A stretch of 64,000 nt of DNA from Alterinioella nitratireducens (GTDB taxonomy: Bacteria; Pseudomonadota; Alphaproteobacteria; Rhodobacterales; Rhodobacteraceae). The position numbers and the translations under genes were made by a program. How positions within the stretch are numbered: the stretch's first letter is position 1; each line of letters opens with the position of its first letter. The DNA lies in the NCBI RefSeq assembly GCF_013155465.1, contig NZ_JABJVX010000003.1, positions 154,186 through 218,185 of the forward strand, written 5' to 3'. This document shows positions 63,772 through 64,000 of the stretch, piece by piece. Under the pieces are notes generated by a model that worked only from the letters and a program-made list of their open reading frames with translations, was not told where the DNA came from and made no database searches.

Positions 63772-64000
63772 ATGGGGTTGATGACGGGAAAACGCGGGCT
63801 GATCATGGGGCTCGCCAATGACAAATCCATCGCCTGGGGCATCGCGAAAGCCTGCGCCGACCAGGGCGCGGAACTGGCCTTTTCCTACCAGGGCGAACAG
63901 TTGCTGAAACGGGTCAAACCGCTGGCCGCCCAGATCGGGTCGGACCTGATGATCCCCTGCGACGTGACGGATACCGCGTCGATGGATGCCCTGTTCGAGA
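63772..64000 (+). CDS. fabI: Enoyl-[acyl-carrier-protein] reductase (NADH), N-terminal part
   Basis: Last step of each fatty acid elongation cycle. Only the first 76 codons are present; the gene runs off the window. The start MGLMTGKRGLIMGLANDKSI contains the FabI-type dinucleotide motif GLANDKSIAWGIA, followed by CADQGAELAFSYQGE and IPCDVTDTASMDALF, as in other FabI proteins (about 260-270 residues). AAGGGA lies 7 bases before the ATG. Confidence 0.94.
   Translation, partial: MGLMTGKRGLIMGLANDKSIAWGIAKACADQGAELAFSYQGEQLLKRVKPLAAQIGSDLMIPCDVTDTASMDALFE

Noticed and set aside
1-64000. CRISPR arrays, insertion sequences, integrases, toxin-antitoxin pairs
   Set aside because: No array of spaced direct repeats, no transposase or recombinase motifs and no typical small paired ORFs were seen.

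Overview
The window is about 64 kb of high-GC, gene-dense chromosome. It most resembles a marine or halotolerant member of the Rhodobacteraceae (Roseobacter/Rhodobacter group, Alphaproteobacteria). The reasons are protein similarity recalled from that group: a ChpT phosphotransferase, a DUF5930/M23 peptidase paired with a bactofilin, an olsB-olsA ornithine-lipid pair, LpxI rather than LpxH, a B12-dependent ribonucleotide reductase, and a pyrH-to-lpxB envelope cluster. I see no prophage, insertion sequence, integrase or CRISPR array. Most of the window is core genome.

Layout. Positions 1-726 are the tail of a secreted protein built of 87-residue repeats. 792-8636 (minus) holds lpdA, a DUF924 protein, an MFS transporter, queA and a large AsmA-like protein. 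8759-12149 (plus) holds bcp, a DUF455 ferritin-like protein, an M23 peptidase and a bactofilin. 12218-17490 (minus) holds a DUF2189 membrane protein, prfB, PBP1A and a PaaI thioesterase. 17561-25709 mixes an enoyl-CoA hydratase, an MFS transporter, an M32 carboxypeptidase, ctaA, a TrmJ-like methyltransferase, a ThiE-like protein, olsA/olsB and a DUF3553 protein. 25728-35414 holds chpT, a gamma-carbonic anhydrase, gmk, yicC, a PAS protein, class II DAHP synthase, a GlxA-type regulator, glnE and a YbaK-type deacylase.

35404-47617 (minus) is a compact envelope and translation operon read from pyrH: frr, uppS, cdsA, dxr, rseP, a possible 41-residue membrane protein, bamA, skp, fabZ, lpxA, lpxI, lpxB. 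It covers UMP and ribosome recycling, isoprenoid and phospholipid precursors, outer-membrane protein assembly and lipid A. miaA and an AraC regulator follow on the plus strand. Then comes a complete oligopeptide/nickel-type ABC importer (49732-56264): a Tat-exported binding protein, a terminator hairpin, two permeases (one unusually long) and a double-ATPase protein. The right end carries nrdJ, a family 2 glycosyltransferase, tRNA-Pro(UGG), a DUF192 protein, a two-domain cold-shock protein, pdxH and the start of fabI.

The most interesting signals are non-coding or structural: paired perfect palindromes directly after prfB and again after nrdJ; a palindrome placed just downstream of a -10 element at lpdA with a second copy upstream; an NrdR-like box far upstream of nrdJ; near-identical tandem repeats at the left edge; the 505-residue permease; and the tiny membrane protein between rseP and bamA. 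I did not find a clearly new multi-gene system.
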